From: Papaver somniferum
Lineage: Eukaryota; Streptophyta; Magnoliopsida; Ranunculales; Papaveraceae
Direction: 5' to 3'
Assembly: GCF_003573695.1 (NCBI RefSeq)
Contig: NC_039362.1
Location: forward strand, 5,432,088-5,496,087
Length of the DNA: 64,000 bases
Shown here: positions 1-11,596 of the stretch, piece after piece
Position numbering within the stretch: position 1 is the first letter of the stretch
Layout of the letters: each line of letters begins with the position of its first letter
Made by a program: the position numbers and the translations under genes
The notes under the pieces: generated by a model
Database searches by the model: none
What the model saw: the letters and a program-made list of their open reading frames with translations, nothing else
Told to the model about the DNA's origin: nothing

Positions 1-493
1 ACGTTATATAACCGTTATTCACAGACCGTTTCGCGTCAGAGCAATTCTCAAAGTAATTGAAAATTTTCATGACTTTCGTCACTAGGTGAAGATAAACTTG
101 ATAAAAGCGAAACACTTTACCAACACATGATTTCGAGATATAGATAGGCGAGATATACTCGGCTCGAAATATCAAATGTGTATGATCCAGTCTATATAGC
201 ATACGACTTTTGTCTCATAAGAAGTAGGGATAGAAGAGATAGACTTTTGAGTGATAGATAAGTTCAAGTCTCCACATACCTTTTTGTTGATGAGGTTCCA
301 CGGTTCCTTGAGTAGATCTTCGTCGTTGTATGATGAATCACCATGAAGTCCTTGAGCTCAACTACACTTTTCTATCCTATTCCAGACTTAGCTATGTAGG
401 CTAGAAATCAAGACTCATAGTTTTGATCAATAACATTGACAAACATGCTTGAGATAGCAACGCATGCGAGTTTGACCGAGCTATGCTCTAACA
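1..493 (-). repeat. Partial 3' LTR (U3 start) of copy A1
   Basis: The LTR edge is the TAACA at 489-493 (TGTTA on the minus strand), directly followed by a polypurine tract. The same edge occurs at 5573, 30657, 51452 and 57805. Only the first ~490 bp of a ~2.45 kb LTR is in the window. Confidence 0.75.
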
Positions 494-930
494 ATCTCCC
501 CCTTTGTCAATTTTAGTGACAAAACTATTAATACATATGGAATACAAAAAAGATAAACTTTTGCGGGTCCTATTCCATAGTCTAATCTTCAACGTTCCCT
601 GAAATCTTCGTTCTTCCTAGTACTCCAATGATCCCAAAGGTTGTAAGTTTAGCATCACCGTTGTTGAAGATCTGTAGCTATAACAATGAGAGAAATCGAG
701 ATTCTTGATCATCATTATACAGTGACATAGTATTATTATGTAACATGAAAGTCCAATTGCATCACGACTTTAACAATAATACTACGGTGATATGTATCAC
801 TCCCCCTTAGTCAATACTCCATCTCGATTATGGAAACCACTCCCCCTTACACAATGATCCGAAAACCATATGTATTTGTAGTGTGAACTACAATATTTCT
901 CCCCCTTTTTGTCAATAAAATTGGCAAAGG
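494..930 (-). promoter_or_regulatory. Multiple polypurine tracts, copy A1
   Basis: Plus-strand CTCCCCC runs at about 496, 800, 840 and 899 read as GGGGGAG on the element's sense strand. The one touching the LTR is the expected plus-strand primer site. Repeated polypurine tracts upstream of the 3' LTR are a described Sirevirus hallmark. Confidence 0.6.
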
Positions 931-3112
931 TACAAGAACGGGCTCATAATGAAATTTCCACAAGAGACATTTCATAGACTAAAAGAAAAATACATACCAA
1001 CTTAATTTAGATGCAATCATAAAGTCGAAGCTAAATGCATTCATCAAGGAGTTTTAAGATACAAGATAAACCCTATAAAATTCCACAGCCACACACCCCG
1101 CAAGATATTACCATTATTCAATTGGACTTTTCTAAAAAGGTATGTCTATAAACTTGATCAAGTTTTATGTTTTTACTTGTTTGAGTACTTATAATGATCA
1201 ATGTACCTTGATTATCGTTCATTTCTACCTAACTTGATCTGTGTTTGAGGTTCTTAAATGTTTAGGTTTGAAAACATGAGTTCGGGATGTTTGGACTTCA
1301 TGGTACACATACCAAGTATGCATAACATCATTTAAAACCAAAATCCAGGGGTTTAAGTTCGCAAACCCAGTTTGCAAACTTTTTTAGTCATGAAAATTCG
1401 TTTGTGAACCCGTATGCATACTTGCCTGTAGACGACGATATTCGGTAAACTTGTTTTGGCCGTATTATCTTCGTCCGAACTCGGAATGACCTCATTCTTT
1501 TTGAATTCTCTTTATTTTTGAATTCTCTTTAAAATGGAGTTGACAAACCTTGAATTTGGATGAGTTAAGATTGGTATTTGTCCCATCTTTTGTTTTGAGT
1601 GTTTTGCTATGTTTCATCGCACTTGGTCCAATTATCTTGGACTTGGGCACTTGGATTCTTGGAGTACTACTATTCTAAGCTCATTTGTAGCTTTAACAAG
1701 AATATTTTTGGTGAATCACAAAGAAGGAAGTTCAAGAATGGGCAGTAGTACGCATTACTATGGAATCTTGAATGTTCACAATCATTTTATGTGAACTACG
1801 ATGCATGGTCGTTAATGACTTTGTATGATCTTATTTGTTAATAAAATCTTTTTATACGCCTTTGGTAGCTATTCTTGGTATAAATCCAGGAAAAAAAAGA
1901 TTGATTCTACCCTCTAAGGACAAATCATCTTATATGTGCATTACGAGTTTGTCATGATGCCTATGAAACTTCTTATGAGAATTTATTCTTGCTTTTGAGA
2001 AGGATTACTAGAGTTTGGAATAGCCATTATTGTGATTACACATAGCTATGCCCAACGATTTCATCTTCATGTTTTTAGATTTATTTGTTTAAATTCTAAA
2101 ACTTTTTTGGAGGATGATTGTTTGCAGTATTTAATCTTTTTGATTTGTTATATTGCAACTTGTTATGGGATATTGGTGTTTACGTCCGTGAACTATGTTG
2201 TCCCATATTTTGTCAAAATTAAAGTCATTCATAAATTGATATTCGTATTGATGAAAGGACGAATGGACTTTTGACAATCAAAAAAGTTATGCCTATGCAG
2301 TCATTTATTTGATGGAAAATAGGATGAAATCTTTTGTTTGACAAGGATAAAGTATATTATGTCGTTATGCAGATAGTGATGGAAAATAGAATAGATCCTT
2401 GTATGTTATCCACGGTATTGATCTTCATTGATCCATTTTGTTATGTTTTACCGTGAAGGCTCCATTGTGTATATATCTTATGTTGAGCACCTTACAACTA
2501 TGTAGATTAATATTGGCCTTGTTGGTTGTTCCATGAGATGCTATATGTTGAGCATTCTTGAACTAAATTAATCATCTTGATTGGTTATTTAGTTATTTGA
2601 TCTGAAAGTCTTCTTTTGTCGAGAAAAATCTTTTGACAATTAAATTAATTGCTTCGGTGATTAGTTTGGTTGTGTATTCCAATTAGATTAATTATAGGTT
2701 CTCTTGTAATTAATCTAGTTGAGTTTTTCATATATTCCACAAGTTCTTGTGTTGAGTATATGAACGTCTATACTAATCATGTTCTATCGGCTAATGTTGT
2801 CGTATATTCTGTAAGTTTTTCCTTATGTTGAGTATGTGAACGATTAAGTTAGTCGTCTCTGTATGATTACCTCAGTCGTAGCTCGATAAGTTTACTTATG
2901 TTGGGCACTTTCAATTAAATTGATCACTTTTGTGGTTTGATTTAGTTGTGTATTCCAATTAAATTAATCATGGGTTTTCTTGTGATTAATTTGGTTGAGT
3001 TTTGGATATAGAAAACCATTTCTATGGTTTTTGGTGTCCAATTAAAAAAAAAATCCTTCTTTTCTTTCGAAATTAAGTCGCTCTTGTTGTTCTTTCGGGA
3101 ATGAAATCAAAT

Positions 3113-3762
3113 GGGGGAGAGTTCTTTTGAACTTGTGCTTAATGGTAATATCTTAAGGGGTGTGCGGCTGTGGAATTTTATAGGGTTATCTTGTATCTTA
3201 AAACTCCTTGATGAATGCATTTAGCTTCGGCTTTATGATTGCATCTAAATTAAGTTGGTATGTATTTTTATTTTAGTGTATGAAATGTCTCTTGTGGAAA
3301 TTTCATTATGATCCCCGTTCTTGTACCTTTGCCAATTTTATTGACAAAAAGGGGGAGAAATATTGTAGTTCACACTACAAATACATATGGTTTTCGGATC
3401 ATTGTGTAAGGGGGAGTGGTTTCCATAATCGAGATGGAGTATTGACTAAGGGGAAGTGATACATATCATCGTAGTATTATTGTTAAAGTCGTGATGCAAT
3501 TGGACTTTGATGTTACATAATAATACTATGTCACTGTATAATGATGATCGAGAATCTCGATTTCTCTCATTTTTATACCTACGGATCTTCAACAACGGTG
3601 ATGCTAAACTTACAACCTTTGGGATCATTGGAGTACTTGGAAGGACGAAGATTTCAGGGAACGTTGAAGATTAGACTATGGAATAGGACCCACTAAAGTT
3701 TATCTTTTTTGTATTCCATATATATTAATAATTTTGTCAATAAAATTGACAAAGGGGGAGAT
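3113..3762 (+). promoter_or_regulatory. Multiple polypurine tracts, copy A2
   Basis: Five purine runs of the GGGGGAG/GGGGAAG type lie at about 3113, 3351, 3408, 3448 and 3751. The last, AAAGGGGGAGAT at 3751-3762, abuts the LTR and would prime plus-strand DNA synthesis. The others match the extra polypurine tracts known in Sireviruses. Confidence 0.65.
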
Positions 3763-4224
3763 TTTTAGAGCATAGATCGGTCGACCTCGCATGCGTTGCT
3801 ATCTCAAGCATGTTTGTCAATGTTAGTGATCAAAACTATGAGTCTTGATTTCTAGCCTACATAGATAAGTCTCGAACTAGGATAAAAAAGTGTAGTTGAG
3901 CTCAAGGACTTCATGGCGATTCGTCATACAACGACGAAGATCTACTCAAGGAACCATGGAACTTCATCAACAAAAAGGTATGTGGAGACTTGAACTTATC
4001 TATCACTCAAAAGTCTATCTATTCTATCTCCTACTTCTTATGAGACAAAAGTCATATGCTATATAGACTGGATCATACACATTTGATATTTCGAGCCGAG
4101 TATATCTCGCCTATCTATATCTCAAAATCATGTGTTGGTAAAGTGTTTCGCTTTGATCAAGCTTATCTTCACCTAGTGACGAAAGTTATGAAAAGTTTCA
4201 ATTACTTTGAGAATTTCTCTGACG
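3763..4224 (+). repeat. Partial 3' LTR of copy A2
   Basis: Starts TTTTAGAGC where other copies have TGTTAGAGC, so the terminal TG has mutated to TT. It is the reverse complement of 34-493 and of about 5085-5573. It breaks off near 4224 at a TGACG shared with A1. Confidence 0.7.
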
Positions 4225-5573
4225 CTAGATGTCTCCTTTATATAAACGTGTGGGGATTAGTTTTGTCCAATGCTAGATGTCCAATGCTAGATGTCTCCAA
4301 TGCTATTCACCGTTAGATGAAAACCTAATTTAGATCCAAGCTAATATTTCTCAACCGTTAGATCGAAATCTTAGCTTGTCACACACACTTGAGATATACG
4401 TTTACTGGGTTTTTGAAAACCGTGCCCAAACGTGTAATTGTATGTTGGTTCAACATAGTAACCCAAAAGCTTAACCATATGAGCATTTCATATTAAACTT
4501 GTTCTTCTTCACCATAAGTAGTTCAATTGACTCAAATTAACTAGTTAGAGAGTTGTTCAATTGCTATGAGATCTTATGTAACTACACAAGACACAATTGA
4601 AACAAAGGTGATTCGATTCAATTGAATCGGCTCATGAACTTTATAGCCACGGTTTGCATACTGCATTCCTTAGTAATTTAAGTTTCATGTTCAGAGCACA
4701 TCTTTAGATCATAACCCACTCAATTACACAAACAAGTTCGCGGACTTAAGGAAACCGGCAGAGTTTTCTAAACTCAGCAGAAAATCTCGGCAAAGAGACT
4801 TCCGCCAGTTCGCGTACTAGATTCGCGGACTTGTATGACACGAACGAATTTGGAATCCCAGCAAAATTTCTCGGAACAAGAACTTTCGTTCGCAGACTGA
4901 GTTCGCAAACTGAGTTCGCGGACTTGGCAACGCCAATTCGTCCGGTTTCTCTCAATCAACAAAGTTTGCAAACTTAGGATTAAGGAATAGGACTTATGCA
5001 CATATGTGTTACCACACAATGCTTATATCCATCATTGGTTATATTGACCTAAACTCTCATTCCAACCATTAAAACATTCTTAGAGGACGTTATATAGTTG
5101 TTACACTATTTCTCGTCAAAGCGATTTTCAAAGTGATTGAAACATTATGACTTTCGTCATTAGGTGAAGATAAACCCGATCAAAGCGAAACGCTTTACCA
5201 ACACATGATTTCGAGATATAGATAGGCTAGATATACTCGGATCGAAATATCAAATGTGTATGATCCAGTCTATATAGGATACGACTTTTGTCTCATAAGA
5301 AGTAGGAGATAGAAGAGATATACTTTTGAGTGATAGATAAGTTCAAGTCTCCCCATACCTTTTTCTTGATGAAGTTCCACGGTTCCTTGAGTAGATCTTC
5401 GTCGTTGTATCATGAATCGCCATGAAGTCCTTGAGCTAAACTACACTTTTCTATCCTAGTCCGAGACTTAGCTATGTAGACTAAAAATCAAGACTCATAG
5501 TTTTGATCACTAACATTGACAAACATGCTTGAGATAGCAACGCATGCGAGGTCGACCGAGCTATGCTCTAACA
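4225..5573 (-). repeat. Truncated 3' LTR of copy A3
   Basis: Aligns with about 29282-30657 of the intact 5' LTR of A3, so roughly the last 1.1 kb of the LTR (28193-29281 equivalent) is missing at the left. It ends TAACA at 5569-5573 beside CTTCCCCTTTG, a mutated polypurine tract on the minus strand. It contains repeated GTTCGCGGAC-type motifs at 4735-4925. Confidence 0.75.
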
Positions 5574-7369
5574 ATCTTCCCCTTTGTCAATTTTAGTGAC
5601 AAAACTATTAATACATATGGAATACAAAAAAGATAAACTTTAGCGGCTCCTATTCCATAGTCTAATCTTCAATGTTCCCTGAAATCTTCGTCCTTCCAAG
5701 TACTCCAATGATCCCAAAGGTTGTAAGTTTAGCATCACCGTTGTTGAAGATCCGTAGCTATAACAATGAGAGAAATTGAGATTCTCGATCATCATTATAC
5801 AGTGACATAGTATTATTATGTAACATCAAAGTCCAATTGCATCACGACTTTAACAATAATACTACGGTGATATGTATTACTCCCCCTTAGTTAATACTCC
5901 ATCTCACATGAAAACCACTCCCCCTTACACAATGATCCGAAAACCATATGTATATGTAATAGAACTACGACACATTAATTCTCCCCCTTTTTGTCAATAA
6001 AATTGGCAAAGGTACAAGAACGGGATCCTAATGAAATTTCCGAGAAGAGACGTTTCATAGACTAAAAGAAAAAATACATACCAATTTAATTTAGATGCAA
6101 TCATAAAGCCGAAGATAAATGCATTCATCAAGGAGTTTTAAGATACAAGATAACCCCTATAAAATTCCACAGCCGCACACCCCGCAAGATATTACCATTA
6201 AGCACAAGTTCAAAAGAACTCTCCCCCATTTGATGTCATTCCCGAAAGAACAACAAGAGCGACCTTAATTTCGAAAGAAAAGAAGGATTTTTAATTGGAC
6301 ACCAAAAACCATAGGAATGATTTTCTATATCCAAAACTCAATCAAATTAATCACAAGAAAACTCATGATTAATTTAATTGGAATACGCAACTAAATCAAA
6401 ACCACAAAAGTGATCAATTTAATTAATTGTGCTCAATATAAGTAGACTTACGGAGCTATGACTAAGGTAATCATACGGAGATGACTAACTTAATCATTCA
6501 CGTACTCAGCATAAGGAAAACCTTACGGAATAGACGACTACATTAACCAATAGAACATGATTAGTACAGCCGTTCATATATTCAACACAAGGACTTGTGG
6601 AATATACGAATACTCAACTAGACTATTTTACAAGAGAACTTATAATTAATCTAATTGGAAAACACAACCAAACTAATCACAGAAGTAATCAATTTAATTG
6701 TCAAATTTTTTTCTCGACAAAAGAAGACTTTCGGAGCAAATAACTAAATAACCAACCAAGATGATTAATTTAGTTCAAAGATGCTCGACATAAAGTACCT
6801 TACGGAAAAACCAACAAAGTTAATCACAAAATAATCAACTTAGTTGTATCGTGCTCGACATAAGACACATTATGGAGCCTCACGGTAATGCAAAGAGAAT
6901 GGATCAATGAAGATCAATACCGTGGAATACATACAAGGATCTATTCTATCTTTCCATCACTATATGCATAATGACATAATAGACTTTATCCTTGTCGCAC
7001 AAAAGATTTTACCCTATTTTCCATCAAATACATGACTGCATAGGCATAACTTTTGTAATTGTCAAAAGTCCATTCGTCCTTTTATCAATACGAATATCAA
7101 TTTATGAAGAACTTTACTTTTGACTAGAATATGGGACCTTCAAGTTCACAAACGCAAACAATATATATCCCATAAAAATATTACAATACTTCAAAATCAA
7201 ACAGATTAATACTGCAATAACATCATTCTTCAAATATTTTTAGAATTTAAAACCAATAAACCTAAAAAATAACACAAGAAGATGAAAACAAAAAATAGTT
7301 ATGTGTAGTCACAATCTTCGCTATTCAAAGAACTAGTTATTATTCCAACTAATCCAAAAAGAAGACATA
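5574..7369 (-). other. 3' non-coding internal region of copy A3
   Basis: No supported gene. It holds CTCCCCC runs near 5577, 5881, 5929, 5983 and 6223 (polypurine tracts on the element's strand) and is collinear with the reverse complement of A2 from about 2030 to 3762. Confidence 0.65.
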
Positions 7370-7618
7370 CTAGGCAACAATCCCTTTGAGAAATTCTTCA
7401 TCATTCTCGAACTCCTTGTTATCGACAGCCATCGGGGCATAAGGTTCACGGAGATAAGTGTCAATACCCGCGAACTGTCTTGGCTGAAGTGGTCGAATTA
7501 GGGTCCTCTGAATTTCCAAAGATTTAGACACGAAAGTCTTTATTTCACAAATCTCCCTTCTTATTTCCTTTAACTCATCAAGAACATCGGAAAACTTCTG
7601 AGAGTTAGAAGGAACTTC
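7370..7618 (-). CDS. Unknown A3 reading frame, C-terminal part (split by insertion)
   Basis: On the minus strand this reads as 82 codons ending in TAG at 7370-7372. It is in frame with the 39 codons at 17384-17268 once the Tat-like element and one copy of its TSD are ignored, giving about 121 codons. The part here is charged. Its first 35 residues or so (FSDVLDELKEIRREICEIK is a representative stretch) could form a coiled coil, and the tail is acidic and Tyr/Pro-containing (TYLREPYAPMAVDN). I recognise no family. It lies between gag and the 3' non-coding region, where extra frames occur in some Sireviruses. A2 and A4 show different sequence at the matching place. Confidence 0.5.
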   Translation of the reverse strand, partial: EVPSNSQKFSDVLDELKEIRREICEIKTFVSKSLEIQRTLIRPLQPRQFAGIDTYLREPYAPMAVDNKEFENDEEFLKGIVA

Positions 7619-7623
7619 CCTGG
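7619..7623. repeat. Target-site duplication CCTGG (left)
   Basis: CCTGG flanks the Tat-like element on the left and recurs at 17268-17272 on the right. The perfect 5-bp match fixes both element ends. Confidence 0.9.
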
Positions 7624-8006
7624 TGTTGATGGTGGATTTTAGTTTAGGGCTAAAATTGTAAAACCAAATTTATACGCTGACATCCTGCAAAGGATAAAGC
7701 CACTGATAAGTGATGAATACTTCTTCACTTTAATAATTCACCTAGAATAGAGCATGTGGCAACAATCCAGTATTCTGTGAATTAAATACACAAAATTCAT
7801 CTAGGTTGGAGCATGTAGCAACAATCCCATATACCCTGTGAATTTACAACATTATTAATTAATGCATGACTACCCTTGTATTTCCTGTGTTGTTCCCGCA
7901 GAACTCTTGTTATTAGTGCGGCATGACGACTGAGTGTTGCTCTCAGCAGAGTAACACGGATCTCCAAGTGTTAATAGTGAGGCATGCACGAAATACTCGT
8001 ACAGGC

Positions 8007-8116
8007 CACATCTCTCGTTGTGTTATACTAGCCGATTGAGCCCACCTCTCTCGGTGTGTTATACTAGCCCGATTGAGCATACATCTCTCGGTGTGTTATA
8101 CTAGCCCGATTGAGCA
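8007..8116 (+). repeat. Short tandem repeat in 5' LTR (three units)
   Basis: Three near-identical units of about 35-38 bp built on CTCTCGGTGTGTTATACTAG. The 3' LTR has only two units at about 15106-15181, so one unit was gained or lost after insertion. Confidence 0.85.
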
Positions 8117-8390
8117 TATTTGAATCTGGACTGACAGTCTCAGAAACAATCACGACCACGCAAGTTGGCCGCATGATTTAACCAGCCTAGACGATCCTCA
8201 TCAGGAGCAGGCTACCATCTTAATGACCACCAGCGGGCCCGTTTATGCCCTGGTCAGTCGAATACATACCACGCCTCCTAAACAACCACCAAACACCAGC
8301 CTAGAGTAGGATGGTTGGGCTGGTATGGAGCAGCTTCGAAAACATGTACGCACAAGACTGCCAATGTGGGTCTCAAACAGATCGCAGACA

Positions 8391-9329
8391 TCCAACCTCA
8401 CCGGCATGGTTGGAAGGCATAGATCGTCCCATGGCCGGTTGGACAAGCGTTTTCCTGCACACCGGCGAGCCCCCTTTACGCCTGCATAATCGACCACCTC
8501 ACGACCTAGCCAGGGAGAAGCAAACGCTCGCCCAAAGTTCGGCGGGCGTGATGCTTTAAGGGTCACAGGAAATTCCACTAAAGGTCTTAAATTGATCAAG
8601 ACCATCCAACCTCACCAGCATGTTTGGATGGCTTAGATCATACCCATTGCCGTCAGGCAGGTATTTGCATGTTCACCACCGGCCCAATGTGGGCCCCATA
8701 TGGTCGGCCTCCCCAAAAGAGGAGCGTAGCTTTCCAATTCGTCCAGCCAAAGTAGCGTGGACATGAAACCCTAATTAGGATTTGAGGCATATCACATGTG
8801 TCGCAAATCAGTCGCGACCATCCATCTTCGCAGGCATAGATGGAGGGTGTAGATGTAGACTCAAAGGGTCCCAAGCATGTCAACACAATCGCTGTGGGAC
8901 CGTCTACATGCGTGACCAATCGGCCAAGGCCGACCATGGCTAGATTCCTCGATTCGTGCGCCAAAACTAGGCATGATCGCGCGGTTCCAATTGCAAACCG
9001 ATCTCAACCACTCAACTTTGCCGGAAAATCGAGTGGCTTAGATCACATCTCCATGGGACAGTGAGGTACGGACGTGTACACCGGCAAGCCGTCTACACGC
9101 ATGCCCGGTCGGTGTTTCCAATAACATCTCCCATGCATGGATTCGACCAAGATGAAAGAAGGTACTTGCGCACCTCCTAAACCCTAATCTGACGGTCGCA
9201 GATGTGGGTCGCATGTCATCTCGTCCGTCCAACTTCGCCAGCTTGGACGGACAGCCTAAGATTGGAGTTAGGAAACCAGTGAGGCATCACCACGATCACC
9301 GTCCACCACTCTTCCATATGGGGTGATCG
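8391..9329 (+). repeat. Array of diverged ~210-bp units, each with a stem-loop
   Basis: Inverted repeats occur at 8391-8414 (TCCAAC/GTTGGA), 8602-8631 (CCATCCAA/TTGGATGG), 8821-8844 (TCCATCT/AGATGGA), 9008-9036 (CCACTC/GAGTGG) and 9223-9252 (GTCCGTCCAA/TTGGACGGAC), then CGATCACC/GGTGATCG at 9293-9329. The first five start 211, 219, 187 and 215 bp apart, and most are followed by a variant of GGCTTAGATC. The arms differ between units but stay complementary. Confidence 0.7.
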
Positions 9330-9822
9330 GCCAAATCAGGGCTTTCCTGTATGGCCTCCAAACGATCACTCGAAGATGGCTGGACGTGATGCTATTTTAA
9401 GACGCTTAAATTCGTGACTTACTCCGTTAAGCCTTAAAACAGCCATGCATCATACATGCTGAATATATTTGATGCATTACCTGCATAAAATACACACGAT
9501 ATTTCATAAATATCGACTTCCTAAATAACTTAGTTATTTAATCTAGCATCACATGCTACTTTCTGTGGGTGCCACATCCACACATTCGAGACATCAAGCA
9601 TGTCACAAACTGGGGGATACATACTGGGGTATTGGTCTGGCGGTTTACAGCGTGCAGCGTGCAACGCGCCATCACAAGAACGTGTCAGGAAGACATGGAC
9701 GGTTAGTGATGATGGGAGAAGTGGGCAAGACTGGTCGTGTGACACTAACACACAACTCCACTACTCCATCACTCCACTTCCTCCACTTCCCATGAGAGAC
9801 GTGGGTTAGGCTCAATGACTTG

Positions 9823-9831
9823 TATAAATAG
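9823..9831 (+). promoter_or_regulatory. TATA box of Tat-like 5' LTR
   Basis: TATAAATAG about 2.2 kb into the LTR, preserved in the 3' LTR at 16887-16895. Transcription would start shortly downstream, giving a short R-U5 of about 350 bp. Confidence 0.6.
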
Positions 9832-10206
9832 GTTCTCCTCCCTATTTCCAAAGAATAGACAAGACAGAAATCAAGTGTTGATACAACGTATTCAAACACC
9901 TAGAGCTGATTGCTTACATTATTGCAAGCCAGTTCGATATTCTGATACAAGTCATAAACAGCCAACACCTTCACGATCTCAACACCTTCTTCGCTTCCCT
10001 CCCTAAGAACAACCCCATCTCCTTCACTTTGTAACCGAAGCAAGTCTGGGACGCCTATTTCTTGGTTTAGGCCAGAATTGTACAAATTGATCTCTTGAAT
10101 CAAAAGCACTCCCGTTCTGTGCATTTGTTTAGGGTTTAGATTCATTTCTCATCCACACACCCCAAATCACAAAAACCAGCAGAAATAGTTTTCACCCATA
10201 AACAAT

Positions 10207-10224
10207 TGGCGACCACAGTGGGAG
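10207..10224 (+). promoter_or_regulatory. Primer binding site of Tat-like element
   Basis: TGGCGACCACAGTGGGAG, two bases after the LTR end. A TGGCGAC start is usual for plant Ty3/gypsy primer sites; the exact tRNA was not checked. Confidence 0.75.
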
Positions 10225-10286
10225 ATCAATCTCTCGGTTGTGAAGTCAATTTCTTCAATACCAATTCTACTTTACTGATTTCAAAA

Positions 10287-10661
10287 ATGGTAGATATTAG
10301 GTCTGGATCAACAACCAATCCTGGCGGGACTAGCGCTGACAACACTCTCGGTGTTGATATCCCAATCGGTGGTGTCACCATGCATCCAGTTAATACCATC
10401 AATGTATCTCGTGGAATTACTTCCTCTACTACCAGCACCAGCGGAGCAGGAGGAGATATTCCATTGGGCATGACACCTCCTATCACCAGAGCCAGAGAAG
10501 CCACAAACCCTGGCATCTCTTCAAGTGTAACGCCTCCAGCCGTCACCAGAGCAACTGCCACTCCTCCATCGGGACGAGGAGATGGAAGAGCCAGAGGAGG
10601 ACAACCCTCTATTACCATGGTGGATTTGATGGAGAGACAAGAAGTTCTCGCAAGGGAATAA
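10287..10661 (+). pseudogene. Gag N-terminal remnant of Tat-like element
   Basis: The frame begins at ATG 10287 and is open upstream to the primer site with no other ATG. It encodes about 124 residues rich in Gly, Thr, Ser and Pro, ending in an Arg/Gly-rich stretch and MVDLMERQEVLARE before a stop. This fits the low-complexity N-terminus seen before the capsid in Tat-group Gag. No capsid domain or zinc knuckle follows, so Gag is truncated. The assignment is by position and composition only. Confidence 0.45.
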
Positions 10662-10667
10662 ACGTAC

Positions 10668-11201
10668 ATGGCTACAACTCAGAAAGAGGTACTCACTTTT
10701 CTTAAGACATTAACTTATCGATTTCCACAAGAGCCGCGACAGCCCCTGGAGCCAACAAGGAACACATTCAACGCACTCGGAGAAGGTACTTCAGCGGCGC
10801 GGGCCTACATGGACCTGATCAAAGAAGCGACATCAGATATGAGCGGTCCTGTCATGGAGACTCCTACACTGGGGACTGATCCTCACAACAATCCTCCTCA
10901 AGTCAATAGTTTCACTATGAACCAGAGGATGGCGGATCAGGAAGCGATTTATCTAGTGCAAAGTTTATGCGAACTTTTACACCTCTCGAAGAATCAGCGG
11001 GCGGAGACGTTTTGCTGCAATCAACCAGGGGAAGGTCACAACCGTGCCCTACGTGTCACCGCACGCATCAAGGATTCAGAGTTCAAGAAGGTTTATCGAC
11101 ACTGGAGCGTCTTCGAATGTGATTACTCTCAAGACTCTCAGGACATCCAAGGTTCGCCCAGGCATGGTCGTACAGAAGCCTACTACAATGACGGACTTTG
11201 A
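10668..11201 (+). pseudogene. Gag-like remnant of Tat-like element
   Basis: Open for 177 codons directly after the preceding frame (six bases apart), probably the same ancestral polyprotein broken by one stop. The first ~130 residues are hydrophilic and Pro/Thr-rich with no recognisable capsid fold. The last ~50 overlap the protease in the wrong frame, so the useful part ends near 11050 at a frameshift or deletion. Confidence 0.4.
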
Positions 11202-11322
11202 GGGAAACCAGACCAACACATACGGAAGCTCCGCGGAAAGAATCAGACAAAGTTCGTTGCATCCCACTCCCCACGTGGGCGTCAATTCAGGAGTAAGACC
11301 GACTTGCATCATTGAGGGCTAA
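11044..11322 (+). pseudogene. Aspartic protease remnant of Tat-like element
   Basis: This frame contains FIDTGASSNVITLKTL: the catalytic Asp-Thr-Gly (Asp codon 11098-11100) followed by the hydrophobic strand usual in retrotransposon proteases. A later TDFEGNQTNTYG matches the flap and second-strand region of Tat proteases. It should continue to a LLGRPW-type motif but stops at 11320-11322. The protease processed Gag-Pol; here it is truncated and out of frame with gag. Confidence 0.7.
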
Positions 11323-11596
11323 AACCCACGATGCATCTTTGCTGACGAAGCATTCTTCTCCATCATGTGAAGCCGCGACCCACGTTCACACGAAGAGGGA
11401 GCGGACTTTTGTGGCGAGCCGTGATCATAGAGGAAAAACGGTGTACCAACGTCGTTGTTAGCAATTAGCAGGGGAGACTGTCCTCCAGTCTCTCCGCCCA
11501 ATGGAATTCTACAACAACGACGAGCCACGATAGGAAGTACCATATGCTCCACGACAGCTACAGGACGATACCAATTCCACAACTGATGATCTCGAA

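Larger units (their letters stand above)
1..1116 (-). mobile_element. Sirevirus-like Ty1/copia fragment, copy A1
   Basis: Partial element read on the minus strand: the U3 end of a 3' LTR (1-493) followed by 3' internal non-coding DNA (494-1116). It matches the equivalent parts of A3 (5085-6200) and, more distantly, A4 (51000-52100). It is cut at the window edge on the left. At 1116 it switches abruptly into the oppositely oriented copy A2. No coding sequence is present. Confidence 0.75.
34..4224. repeat. Long inverted repeat formed by copies A1 and A2
   Basis: Positions 34-1116 are nearly the reverse complement of 3140-4224 (arms about 1083 and 1085 bp, highly similar by eye), with a spacer at 1117-3139. 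The arms are LTR start plus 3' internal sequence of the same family in opposite orientations. A transcript through it could fold into a long double-stranded RNA; that is inference. Confidence 0.8.
1117..4224 (+). mobile_element. Sirevirus-like Ty1/copia fragment, copy A2 (3' half)
   Basis: Plus-strand copy: 3' internal non-coding region (1117-3762), then the first ~460 bp of a 3' LTR (3763-4224). The internal part matches the reverse complement of A4 at 51453-53620 and of A3 at 5574-7330. The left junction at 1116/1117 joins it to A1. The right junction near 4224 joins it to the interior of the A3 LTR. A short frame at 1609-1794 resembles one in A4 (52858-53151) but is frame-broken upstream here. 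Confidence 0.75.
7624..10204 (+). repeat. 5' LTR of Tat-like element
   Basis: 2581 bp, starting TGTTGATGG and ending ATAAACA just before the primer site. It is more GC-rich than its surroundings. It contains a 35-38 bp tandem repeat in three copies, an array of stem-loops, and a TATA box at 9823. Confidence 0.9.

Noticed and set aside
4056..4316. 86-codon plus-strand frame across the A2/A3 junction
   Set aside because: It runs through LTR sequence and the rearrangement junction; no motif.
8243..8964. Open frames on both strands of the Tat-like LTR, repeated at 15306-16244
   Set aside because: They are duplicated only because the LTRs are; GC-rich repeats leave many frames open, and no protein motif is visible.
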